Positions 1 to 5,724 are shown, numbered from the stretch's first letter. The stretch is 7,014 nucleotides of DNA from an uncultured Lachnospiraceae bacterium (GCA_945643825.1 CALZEZ010000071.1:1-7014); one strand, 5' to 3'. Notes: a model not told the origin generated them from the sequence alone. Numbers and translations: made by a program.

Positions 1-33
1 TTTTCTTGATTTTATGGGCTTTTTTGCATTCAT
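1..33 (-). CDS. Possible start of a further minus-strand gene (partial, runs off the window)
   Basis: An ATG at 33 opens a frame reading MNAKKPIKSRK that is still open at the window edge. The lysine/arginine-rich start is typical of many small or membrane proteins but says nothing about function. An AGG about 6 bases upstream could serve as a ribosome binding site, although a GGGG also abuts the ATG directly. It lies 84 bases after the CarD-family stop and could be the next gene of that operon. With only 11 codons visible the call is weak. Confidence 0.3.
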   Translation of the reverse strand, partial: MNAKKPIKSRK

Positions 34-117
34 CCCCAGCCTATAGAGGATTGGGATATTCTGCCTTATTCAGGATAAATCCATTACCAATATTCTTATT
101 TGCCTGACGCTTGTCTT

Positions 118-600
118 TCATTCCCAAGGCAATACTGAAGCCTGCCGCAGCTCCCAGTACAGCGACTCCTCTGCTATATGCATATATCTTTCGTCTGTGG
201 CGGTTATCTTCTTACCCTCTGAGAGCCGAGTCTGTTTTCTGGAATAGATGCGTTTAATCAATCGTATCCATTCTGTACAGTCGTAGCAGCGCATACATTT
301 TTTATAAATTTCTTCCAGAAGCTTTTCATTGGTCACGGTTATCGGCACTATCGTCGGTATTTTTTCGATTAATTCCTCTGCTTCTTCTCTTGTAAGGATT
401 CTCCTCATTTTCAAGTCTGCTTTGTCGACCGGAACATAGACCTTGCCGCCATTATTTCTTGGATAGAGCACATAGTATTTTCTGTCCTTTGGAATCTGAT
501 CGAGATTCAATGTCGTGACTTCACCAACCTGGCACACACCATTGCTGTCACTTGTTACCAGTAATTCTATCAAATTATTGCGATGGATTTCAAAGGACAT
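118..600 (-). CDS. CarD/CdnL-family transcriptional regulator (RNA polymerase-binding)
   Basis: The 160-residue product matches the CarD_CdnL_TRCF family. An N-terminal beta-rich RNA-polymerase-interacting domain spans about residues 11-75 (NGVCQVGEV, YYVLYP, KVYVPVDKADLKMRRILT). A helical C-terminal part spans about 85-152 (EWIRLIKRIYSRKQTRLSEGKK, then TATDERYMHIAEESLYWEL). Family members bind the RNA polymerase beta subunit and stabilise open promoter complexes, which makes them global rather than single-promoter regulators. The start is taken at ATG 600. A TTG at 609 would add three residues but has no better ribosome site, and the site for ATG 600 is itself poor. It is the fourth gene of the TetR-CPBP operon, 18 bases after the small membrane protein gene. 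The last eight residues (QASVLPWE) do not look like the family's usual end, and a neighbouring frame continues in a more family-like way, so a C-terminal frameshift is possible. Confidence 0.85.
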   Translation of the reverse strand: MSFEIHRNNLIELLVTSDSNGVCQVGEVTTLNLDQIPKDRKYYVLYPRNNGGKVYVPVDKADLKMRRILTREEAEELIEKIPTIVPITVTNEKLLEEIYKKCMRCYDCTEWIRLIKRIYSRKQTRLSEGKKITATDERYMHIAEESLYWELRQASVLPWE

Positions 601-618
601 TTTCCACAAACTTTACCG

Positions 619-795
619 TTATTTTTTCTTCCTTCCTCGAAGTAAATTGAGAAAGTTTGCTGCTGTAACACACAGCAGGGCTGCCGGGAGTGTCCATCTT
701 GGTGCGGACTCCATAAAAATCGACAGTCCAAGAAAAATCAGTCCGATGCATGTTGCTGTCGCACTTAAAATCAGTGATAGCTTTGTTCTATTCAT
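619..795 (-). CDS. Small two-helix membrane protein, 58 residues, unknown function
   Basis: This short frame starts MNRTKLSLILSATATC and ends LLRGRKKK. It has two hydrophobic stretches, about residues 6-27 and 35-51, joined by a short linker (FMESAPRWT), and a basic tail, so it is predicted to span the membrane twice as a hairpin. Three things argue that it is real. Its ATG overlaps the stop of the CPBP protease gene in an ATGA arrangement (792-795). A ribosome site (AAAGGGA) lies about 7 bases upstream. The frame ends just before the CarD-family gene in the same operon. I do not recognise the family. Translational coupling to the protease suggests that the two membrane proteins are made together and may work together, but this is inferred from position only. 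Confidence 0.72.
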   Translation of the reverse strand: MNRTKLSLILSATATCIGLIFLGLSIFMESAPRWTLPAALLCVTAANFLNLLRGRKKK

Positions 796-1640
796 AATTC
801 ATTCCCTTTCTGACTATTTGTGCATGATATGCTCTTTTTCCTCCGTTCTCTTAACCACAGTCCGATAAGAATAACGACAGCAGTGGGAATAATTCCCGAT
901 ATGGGATCAAGCCAGATCCCGTGGCTTTCCTTAATCTGAAGCACGCCAGCCACCACAAACAGCATGGTTGGTACCGCGTCCTCCATCGAGTGAAGGATTA
1001 TACATGGCCAGACGGAGTCGGTCAGTCTTCGCAGTTCGACAAACGCCGGGGACCATAAAATCATCAGAACAATTCCCATGACTACCATCTGGGGTCTGCT
1101 CGTCTGCGTAAAATATTCGTCCGGCAGAAAGAACATATAGTATGTAATATGCCACAGGCCCCAGATGAGACCGCTGGTAAAGTACAGCACCCAGTCGTTC
1201 ATGCCCGTTTTCTCTAAAAAAGGAACCAGGCATCCTCTCCAGGAAAACTCCTCGAAGATGTTCTTGATACAGTTTGTGAGAAAGGTCGTAAGCATCAGTA
1301 CGATCAGGGGACCTGCCTCGGTCTGTCCTATGATCAGTCCTCCCGTCAACCATGCCAGAAGGATGCTGACCAGCATGGAGCATGGAAAAATCAAGGCAGC
1401 AACCGCGTACCATCTCAGGTTGTTCTTGAAACGAGGGCGGATACCAAGCTGCTTTAATTCCTTGTTGATGCTTCGCAGCACAATGCCTGTCAGAAACGGC
1501 AATACTAACCATAATCCCATTCCAAGTGAATTTCCTTCCGGTTGCTCGGTAAGGATCTGATCCAGCAGATATCCCAGGCCTCCAGCCGTAATAGTCACAA
1601 AAACAAATATGGCAAGTGTGATTTTATCTCGTTTGCTCAT
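792..1640 (-). CDS. CPBP-family intramembrane glutamic endopeptidase (CAAX protease/Abi type)
   Basis: The 282-residue polytopic membrane protein carries the CPBP (Abi, CaaX-protease-like) motifs in order. EEFSWRG at 130-136 has the paired glutamates and the arginine. GLIWGLWH at 157-164 gives the first histidine. HSMED at 217-221 is the HxxxN/D motif. These are the expected catalytic residues of the Rce1-like glutamic protease fold. About seven to eight hydrophobic segments are visible. Bacterial relatives are linked to bacteriocin self-immunity, peptide maturation and signalling; the substrate here cannot be inferred. ATG 1640 is preferred to ATG 1649 because the AAAGG ribosome site directly abuts 1649 but sits about 9 bases before 1640. 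The start lies inside the end of the TetR gene (17-base overlap), and the stop overlaps the start of the small membrane protein gene, so expression is probably coupled. Confidence 0.9.
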   Translation of the reverse strand: MSKRDKITLAIFVFVTITAGGLGYLLDQILTEQPEGNSLGMGLWLVLPFLTGIVLRSINKELKQLGIRPRFKNNLRWYAVAALIFPCSMLVSILLAWLTGGLIIGQTEAGPLIVLMLTTFLTNCIKNIFEEFSWRGCLVPFLEKTGMNDWVLYFTSGLIWGLWHITYYMFFLPDEYFTQTSRPQMVVMGIVLMILWSPAFVELRRLTDSVWPCIILHSMEDAVPTMLFVVAGVLQIKESHGIWLDPISGIIPTAVVILIGLWLRERRKKSISCTNSQKGNEL

Positions 1641-2220
1641 CTTTTTCATCCTTTCTTAATATCGACAGAAACCATTCTTTTTCGGGCAGCATCAGGTTAT
1701 CTCTGAAAACTAACGTTTCTGCAAACCCCTGTATACTGCTATAGAATAATACAGAAAGTGACATAGGGTCTCCCTGTCTGATCTCTCCTGATTCCTGACC
1801 CTTTTTTATATAGGGAACGCTCATTGCCTCGACATCGTGCTCCTTGATCATCCTGGCTGCGCGCTCTGATATATCTTTTGCATTTATGGCTGCTAACCCC
1901 ATGAAAACAAACATCCTTGTAGCGAAGTCATTGTGTGTTGCCACCGACAAAAACCAGTCGACTTGTTTTTCAAAAAACTTCATCGACGACTCGTCCTCGC
2001 CATTCTTAATTGTCAGTCTCTCGCATCCGATTTCCACTAATGCTTCGTAGAGTGCCAGCTTATTTGGGAAATAGTGAAACATCAGCCCGGAGCTGATTCC
2101 TGCTTCCTCGGCTATTTTTCTTGTGGAGGTTCCATAAAAGCCATAGCTGATAAAGTGCTTTAATGCCGTATCTAAGATTTGCCATTTCCGTTTTTCGTGC
2201 TGCTCTTCTTTTTTCGTCAT
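1624..2220 (-). CDS. TetR/AcrR-family transcriptional regulator
   Basis: The 198-residue protein has a typical TetR N-terminal helix-turn-helix (about residues 12-58: KWQILDTALKHF, then STRKIAEEAGISSGLMFHYFPNKLALYEALVE). It is followed by an all-helical ligand-binding/dimerisation half with no recognisable ligand signature. The start is placed at ATG 2220 (MTKKEEQ), with GGGG six bases upstream. A longer frame from 2262 reads MDSFDASVFGMGIR, but that stretch is a translated intergenic hairpin repeat and its ATG has no ribosome site. It is the first gene of the operon and overlaps the CPBP gene by 17 bases. TetR regulators placed first usually repress their own operon, so autoregulation at the promoter 2296-2324 is likely but not shown. 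Confidence 0.9.
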   Translation of the reverse strand: MTKKEEQHEKRKWQILDTALKHFISYGFYGTSTRKIAEEAGISSGLMFHYFPNKLALYEALVEIGCERLTIKNGEDESSMKFFEKQVDWFLSVATHNDFATRMFVFMGLAAINAKDISERAARMIKEHDVEAMSVPYIKKGQESGEIRQGDPMSLSVLFYSSIQGFAETLVFRDNLMLPEKEWFLSILRKDEKDEQTR

Positions 2221-2228
2221 TCTTATCC

Positions 2229-2259
2229 CCATTCCGAAGACGCTTGCGTCGAAGGAATC
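2229..2259 (-). repeat. 31 bp hairpin repeat, copy 1 (leader of the TetR gene)
   Basis: Read on the plus strand, arms ATTCC (2231-2235) and GGAAT (2254-2258) enclose a second stem, GACGC (2239-2243) with GCGTC (2246-2250), around a TT loop. The same 31 bases with one change occur at 6188-6218. On the minus strand the outer edge of the repeat continues directly into GGGGAT, the ribosome binding site of the TetR gene. Both copies sit in the same orientation relative to the downstream gene. Confidence 0.85.
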
Positions 2260-2295
2260 CATTTTATTTGGTATTGCTTTTCTATGTCATCATAT

Positions 2296-2324
2296 ATATT
2301 AAGCAGTTGCTCAATTTCTGTCAA
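2296..2324 (-). promoter_or_regulatory. Sigma-A-type promoter of the TetR-CPBP-CarD operon
   Basis: On the minus strand a perfect -35 TTGACA (2319-2324) is followed after 17 bases by TAATAT (2296-2301, 4 of 6 to TATAAT). Transcription would start near 2289 and give a leader of about 69 bases that contains the 31 bp hairpin repeat. No clear palindromic TetR operator is visible around it. Confidence 0.7.
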
Positions 2325-2392
2325 GCGCTTTGTTTCTTATATGCCAAAAGTGGATGCCGGTGTATCAGCTTGTAAAATCTTCGGTCAATTGA

Positions 2393-2441
2393 AAGCGCCG
2401 CAGGTTCGCGGCGCTTCGGGGTTTGCGCGCCCCAGGCGCGC
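2393..2441. repeat. Two adjacent GC-rich palindromes (REP-like element)
   Basis: The first hairpin pairs AAGCGCCGC (2393-2401) with GCGGCGCTT (2408-2416) around a 6-base loop. The second pairs GCGCGCC (2425-2431) with GGCGCGC (2435-2441) around a 3-base loop. They are far richer in GC than the surrounding AT-rich DNA. They sit between the tandem array and the TetR operon promoter. They could help end transcripts arriving from the 2748 gene, but no T-run follows on either strand, so they are called repeats and not a terminator. Confidence 0.65.
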
Positions 2442-2470
2442 TGGATAAGCACGGGGATGCTCTAAGTTCT

Positions 2471-2737
2471 GATAGTTCCAAAATCTGTACATTTTAATAT
2501 AGATTTTGGAACTATCAGAGGGATTTCTGCTCTCTGTGTTCCAAATATGATGGAAGTTCATGTCTTTTTGGAACTGACAGGGTCTTTCTTGCTCTCTGTG
2601 TTCCAAAAAAAAGAGAAATCGTAGATTTTTGGGACTGACAAGGCATTTTCTACTCTCTGAGTTCCAAAATATAGATTAAATCGCTGATTTTTGGAACTGA
2701 CAAGGTATATTTACTCTCTGAGTTCCAAAATGATAGG
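2471..2737. repeat. Tandem array of a 61-63 bp palindromic unit, four full copies and one partial
   Basis: Units begin with GTTCCAAA at 2475, 2538, 2600, 2661 and 2722, giving periods of 63, 62, 61 and 61. Each full unit has GTTCCAAA, a variable stretch of about 16-26 bases, a TTTTGGAAC-like arm, ACTGACAAGG-like sequence, about 9 variable bases, and CTCTCTGA/CTCTCTGT. The two arms are complementary, so each unit can fold either around the variable stretch or around the conserved GACA...CTCTCT stretch. The outermost unit is most symmetrical: a perfect 16-base inverted repeat pairs 2471-2486 with 2501-2516. Units 3 and 4 are most alike, while unit 1 has diverged (ACTATCAGAGGG). Together with the palindromes at 2393-2441 and the promoter, this accounts for most of the gene-free stretch 2263-2747. 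Confidence 0.85.
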
Positions 2738-2747
2738 TAAAATGTGA

Positions 2748-2972
2748 CTATATATCATCAAAAGCTTTCCCTGTTCCATTGTCCAACAGTCCATATATTT
2801 CATATCTCGAAAGCATGTTCTGAAGCGTGAGCTTGGTACTCATAAGCTGCTTGTAGGTCGCCGATTTTACTTTTCCTTCTGCTTTCAGCTTCTGCATCTT
2901 GCTCTCCGTTGTCTCGTATTCCTTCTTAATGTCAAGAAGCATCCTTTCAAATTTTTGTTCACGTTCAGACAT
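2748..2972 (-). CDS. Small helical/coiled-coil protein, 74 residues, unknown function
   Basis: The product (MSEREQKFERMLLDIKK to GTGKAFDDI) is charged and predicted almost entirely alpha-helical. A likely coiled coil covers about residues 1-60, with a TYKQLMSTKLTLQNML segment in the second half. It has no membrane segment and no cysteines. ATG 2972 is chosen because AAAGGG lies about 7 bases upstream; a longer frame reaching 3032 would run into the DUF1697 gene and has no better ribosome site. It follows the DUF1697 gene by 37 bases and is probably co-transcribed with it. I do not recognise a named family. The basic, lysine-rich middle could suit nucleic-acid or protein binding, but nothing decides this. 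Confidence 0.75.
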   Translation of the reverse strand: MSEREQKFERMLLDIKKEYETTESKMQKLKAEGKVKSATYKQLMSTKLTLQNMLSRYEIYGLLDNGTGKAFDDI

Positions 2973-3009
2973 AGCGGTACCCTTTCTTTGTTCCTTACTT
3001 ACATTCGTT

Positions 3010-3561
3010 TTAGTGGAAAGCAATAATATCACATACCTTTTTTATCGTATTGGCAGTTCGAATTGTGAGCTTCTCTGCCACACCCGCACTGGCGGTTTTC
3101 TTCCACCAGTTGCACTTCTGATAGGACTTTCTGTCAAATGTCCAGAAGATTACATTCTGATAAACTTGTATCGTTTCCAGTTCTTTTGATGGTTCCCCAA
3201 CCATATCGCATATGGCTTCGGCAGAGTCCTGTGTCAGAATAAAAATCAGATTATGGTATTTTTCTTTATCCTGTGTTCCCCACCAGGTCGGTGCATGTTC
3301 CAAAGCATCCCGCAAATCGTCGTATCGTATCACATGAGTCGGTACGTTAAGTCCAAATTCTTTCTGAATCATGCTTTCAATCTGTTCTCTGATCGAGATG
3401 ACATCCTCCAGGTCAGAGGAAAACAGGACATTTCCGCTGTTTAGGTAAGTGGAAACCTCCGAAAACTTCAGCTTTTCCATTTCTTTTTTCAGATCGGGCA
3501 TCGCAAGCTTGTTCTTGCCGCTTATGTTAATTCCTCTAAGGAATGCCAGGTATCTTTCCAT
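3010..3561 (-). CDS. DUF1697 domain-containing protein
   Basis: The 183-residue protein starts MERYLAFLRGINISGKNKL, followed by AMPDLKKEMEKLKF and TYLNSGNVLFSS. This is the characteristic N-terminal signature of the DUF1697 family (pattern: LLRGINVGGKN, then TYLNSGNVVF). It is full length for the family, which is a cytoplasmic single-domain group of about 180 residues with a ferredoxin-like fold and no established biochemical role. A second conserved block appears near residues 150-175 (SYQKCNWWKKTASAGVAEKLTIRTANT). ATG 3561 has a strong ribosome site (GGAAGGAAA) about 9 bases upstream. It has its own promoter at 3650-3678, divergent from metG, and is followed by the 74-residue gene, probably in one transcript. 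Confidence 0.9.
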   Translation of the reverse strand: MERYLAFLRGINISGKNKLAMPDLKKEMEKLKFSEVSTYLNSGNVLFSSDLEDVISIREQIESMIQKEFGLNVPTHVIRYDDLRDALEHAPTWWGTQDKEKYHNLIFILTQDSAEAICDMVGEPSKELETIQVYQNVIFWTFDRKSYQKCNWWKKTASAGVAEKLTIRTANTIKKVCDIIAFH

Positions 3562-3649
3562 GCGTCATATTTCCTTCCGTCATACGCAAAGCACAAAATA
3601 ATGGAAAAAGGCATTTCGGCGAGTCCCCACCGGATTGTGCTTTTCCACG

Positions 3650-3678
3650 ATTATAACAGGAAAGGGCTTATGTTGCAA
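3650..3678 (-). promoter_or_regulatory. Promoter of the DUF1697 gene
   Basis: On the minus strand TTGCAA (3673-3678) is followed after exactly 17 bases by a perfect TATAAT (3650-3655). The start point would be near 3643, giving a leader of about 80 bases. That leader is bracketed by a 9-base inverted repeat, AAAGCACAA (3588-3596) and TTGTGCTTT (3635-3643). Its -35 box lies only 8 bases from the -35 box of the divergent metG promoter. Confidence 0.75.
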
Positions 3679-3686
3679 AAAATAGG

Positions 3687-3715
3687 TTGACAAACGAATT
3701 TTACTATTGTAGAGT
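3687..3715 (+). promoter_or_regulatory. Promoter of the metG T-box transcript
   Basis: A perfect TTGACA (3687-3692) is followed after 17 bases by TAGAGT (3710-3715, 4 of 6 to TATAAT). Transcription would begin near 3722, just ahead of the T-box leader, so the whole leader of about 320 bases is included in the transcript. Confidence 0.75.
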
Positions 3716-3721
3716 GAAACA

Positions 3722-4015
3722 ATAAATTCAAAGGCGAGGAAGAGAAGAGTAAGTAGTTGGATCTGCCACAGAGAGTCTGGTTAGGTGAGAGCAGACACGG
3801 AGAAGATTACCGAAAATGGTCTCGGAGCTGCGTACCGAAGCTGTGATGCCAAGGCTACGACGGGTGCACCCGTTACAGTGATAGACTATCGATGAATCAT
3901 TTTTCGTCTGTAGTTGATAAGGCTGTCATCGTGAGATGGCAGTGAATTTTGGGTGGTAACACGAAGCAGTTGCTCTCGTCCCTGAGAAGAAATTCTCAGA
4001 GGCGGGGGCTTTTTT
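3722..4015 (+). promoter_or_regulatory. T-box riboswitch leader, methionine-specific (AUG specifier)
   Basis: The leader of the synthetase gene has the T-box layout. Stem I has AGTA on its 5' side (3748-3751), a distal hairpin GTCTG...CAGAC around GGTGAGAG (3776-3796), and the sequence CGAAAATGG with ATG at 3816-3818 as the probable specifier codon. A stem III hairpin pairs 3923-3930 with 3935-3942 (GTGA loop). The T-box proper, TGGGTGGTAACACG (3950-3963), agrees with the consensus at 11 of 14 positions. Its TGGT (3954-3957) would pair with the 3' end of a tRNA with discriminator A, as expected for tRNA-Met. Uncharged tRNA-Met should favour the antiterminator and raise metG expression. The specifier position was judged by eye, not from a full fold. 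Confidence 0.88.
3972..4015 (+). terminator. Rho-independent terminator of the T-box leader
   Basis: A strong stem pairs 3972-3988 with 3993-4009 around a GAAA loop. It has 16 pairs, including G-U pairs, and one C-A mismatch, and is followed by six T (4010-4015). The 5' arm (GCTCTCGTCCC) overlaps the region that the T-box would use for the antiterminator, which makes the two structures mutually exclusive. It ends 24 bases before the metG start. Confidence 0.92.
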
Positions 4016-4039
4016 AGTGCAAAAAAAGGAGGATGGAAA

Positions 4040-5665
4040 ATGAAAAATGTTTTAATTGGTGGCGCATGGCCATATGCAAACGGATCTTTACACATCGGAC
4101 ACATTGCCGGATTACTGCCGGGCGATGTGCTCGCGAGATATCACAGAGCGATTGGCGATCAGGTCTATTTCGTGTCGGGGAGTGACTGTCACGGGACTCC
4201 TGTCGCAATACGCGCAAAGCAGGAGAATAAAACTCCGCAGGAGGTCAGTGACTATTATCATGAGGAGTTTGTTGAATGCTTTTATAAGCTAGGCTTTAGC
4301 TATGATTGTTATACAAAGACATCCGCGAAGGAGCATCAGGATTTTGTCAGAGATTTTCATGAGAAGTTGTATGAAAGTCCTTATGTCTATGAAAAGGAGG
4401 CACCGCAGGCGTACTGCGAGAGCTGTGAGAGCTTTCTTGCAGATCGGTTTGTACTCGGAAAATGCCCAAAATGCGATGCGGATACCAGAGGGGATCAATG
4501 TGACGCATGTGGTACAGTTCTTGAGCCGGAAGCGTTAGTCAATCCGTTCTGCGCCGTGTGTGGGAAGCCTGTCAGCTTCCGAAGCTCAAAGCATCTGTAT
4601 ATCGCGATTTCCAAACTTAAGGAAGAGCTTACGGCACTGGTTGACGCTCATCCGGATTGGCGCAAAAATGCGATTGCCTTTACCAACCGGTATATCAACG
4701 ATGGTCTGCGGGATCGTGCCCTGACCAGAGATCTCGAATGGGGAATCAAGGTTCCAAAGGAAGGCTATGAGAATAAGACGATCTATATCTGGGCAGAAAA
4801 TGTGCTTGGTTATCTGTCTGCCAGCAAGGTGGCCGCAGAAAAACGAGGTGAGGATTTCCACAAGCTCTGGGGCGAGGATGCAAAGCATTATTATGTTCAC
4901 GGAAAGGATAACATTCCTTTTCACACGATCATTCTGCCGGCGCTTCTTATTGCAAATGGGGAGGGGTGGCATCTGCCTGATCAGATCGTCTCCAGCGAAT
5001 ATTGCACGTTGGAGGGTCGCAAGATCTCCACGAGTCAGAATTATGCCATCTGGGTGAAGGATCTCCTTTCCCGCTACGATGCGGATTCCATCCGGTATTT
5101 CTTCCTGGCGAATGGTCCTGAGAAAAAGGATGCGGATTTTTCTTTCCGCGAATTTGTCCACAGTCACAACGGGGAGCTGCTCGGAGCATATGGCAATTTT
5201 GTCAACCGATCACTGTCCTTCATCGCAAAATACTGTGGCGGGGTCGTGCCGGAAGGCGTGGAGGACACTGCGCTCACCGAGAGGCTCGATGCACTGTATG
5301 CCTCTGTTGGTTCGCAGATTGAGTGTGGTTTGTTCAAGGATGCCCTGGAGGAGATTTTTGCTTTTATCCGGGGCGCAAATAAGTATTTTGACACAAAGCA
5401 GCCCTGGATCACGCGAAGCACAGATAAATCTAACTGTGACAACACGTTATATCAGTGCGTTCAGATTATCGCCAATCTCGCCGTACTGCTGGCGCCCTTT
5501 GTGCCCTTTTCCTCAAAGAAGGTACTGACGTGGCTGAACCTCTCAGACCGCTGGGAGCGCAAGGCGGTTGCGGCTGGCTTCTCGCTTCCCGAAATCGAGA
5601 TCCTGTTTCAGCGGATTGATAAAGCGGAAATTGAGATTGAAACCAATAAGTTAAAGCTTCTGTAA
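4040..5665 (+). CDS. metG: Methionine--tRNA ligase (methionyl-tRNA synthetase), archaeal-like type with four zinc knuckles
   Basis: This class I synthetase charges tRNA-Met with methionine in the cytoplasm. The Rossmann catalytic half has the HIGH motif at residues 18-21 (GSLHIGH) and HGTP at 51-54. The connective insertion carries four CxxC knuckles (C126/C129, C142/C145, C154/C157, C171/C174), as in two-zinc archaeal-type enzymes. The methionine-pocket segment reads YIWAENVLGYLSAS (249-262), closer to archaeal FEAVIGYLSAS than to E. coli LDAPIGY. The KMSKS loop is KISTS at 328-332, so the second lysine is a threonine. A helical anticodon-binding domain occupies about 370-520. At 541 residues it lacks the C-terminal Trbp111-like dimerisation domain of longer bacterial enzymes. 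The start is decided by AAGGAGGA 7 bases upstream. Expression is governed by the Met T-box. Some Firmicutes carry such an enzyme as a second MetRS copy; whether this is the only copy cannot be seen. Confidence 0.95.
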   Translation: MKNVLIGGAWPYANGSLHIGHIAGLLPGDVLARYHRAIGDQVYFVSGSDCHGTPVAIRAKQENKTPQEVSDYYHEEFVECFYKLGFSYDCYTKTSAKEHQDFVRDFHEKLYESPYVYEKEAPQAYCESCESFLADRFVLGKCPKCDADTRGDQCDACGTVLEPEALVNPFCAVCGKPVSFRSSKHLYIAISKLKEELTALVDAHPDWRKNAIAFTNRYINDGLRDRALTRDLEWGIKVPKEGYENKTIYIWAENVLGYLSASKVAAEKRGEDFHKLWGEDAKHYYVHGKDNIPFHTIILPALLIANGEGWHLPDQIVSSEYCTLEGRKISTSQNYAIWVKDLLSRYDADSIRYFFLANGPEKKDADFSFREFVHSHNGELLGAYGNFVNRSLSFIAKYCGGVVPEGVEDTALTERLDALYASVGSQIECGLFKDALEEIFAFIRGANKYFDTKQPWITRSTDKSNCDNTLYQCVQIIANLAVLLAPFVPFSSKKVLTWLNLSDRWERKAVAAGFSLPEIEILFQRIDKAEIEIETNKLKLL

Positions 5666-5699
5666 ACTAAAGTTTCTGTAAACTAAAGCTTCTACAAAC
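5652..5699 (+). repeat. Three tandem 16 bp repeats across the metG stop codon
   Basis: The unit TAAAGCTTCTGTAAAC occurs at 5652-5667, 5668-5683 (one C to T change) and 5684-5699 (TG to AC change). The metG stop (5663-5665) lies in the first unit, so copies two and three are untranslated. The pattern suggests a recent local duplication, by slippage, of the end of the gene. Confidence 0.85.
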
Positions 5700-5724
5700 A
5701 GCACCGGGAGTGTCAGCCTTCGGG

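Noticed and set aside
931..1512. 193-residue minus-strand frame within the CPBP gene
   Set aside because: It is an out-of-frame shadow. The CPBP frame has the catalytic motifs and a membrane pattern.
2221..2262. N-terminal extension MDSFDASVFGMGIR of the TetR protein
   Set aside because: It is the translated 31 bp repeat. The upstream ATG has no ribosome site, while ATG 2220 has GGGG at the right distance.
2385..2606. 73-residue minus-strand frame and overlapping plus-strand frames
   Set aside because: They translate only the GC palindromes and tandem repeats, with no ribosome site and biased, repetitive composition.
2471..2737. CRISPR array
   Set aside because: The repeated parts are degenerate, the variable stretches are short and unequal, the unit is internally palindromic and split, and no cas-like gene is present.
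3722..4015. SAM riboswitch as the methionine-related leader
   Set aside because: The T-box 14-mer, AUG specifier and overlapping terminator fit a T-box, and no S-box core pattern was seen.
4586..5167. 193-residue antisense frame inside metG
   Set aside because: It is a shadow of the strongly supported metG frame, with no ribosome site or recognisable domain.
5703..5724. Terminator between metG and DUF3021
   Set aside because: The possible stem (ACCGGGAG with CTTCGGGT) has a mismatch and a G-U pair, and no T-run follows on either strand.
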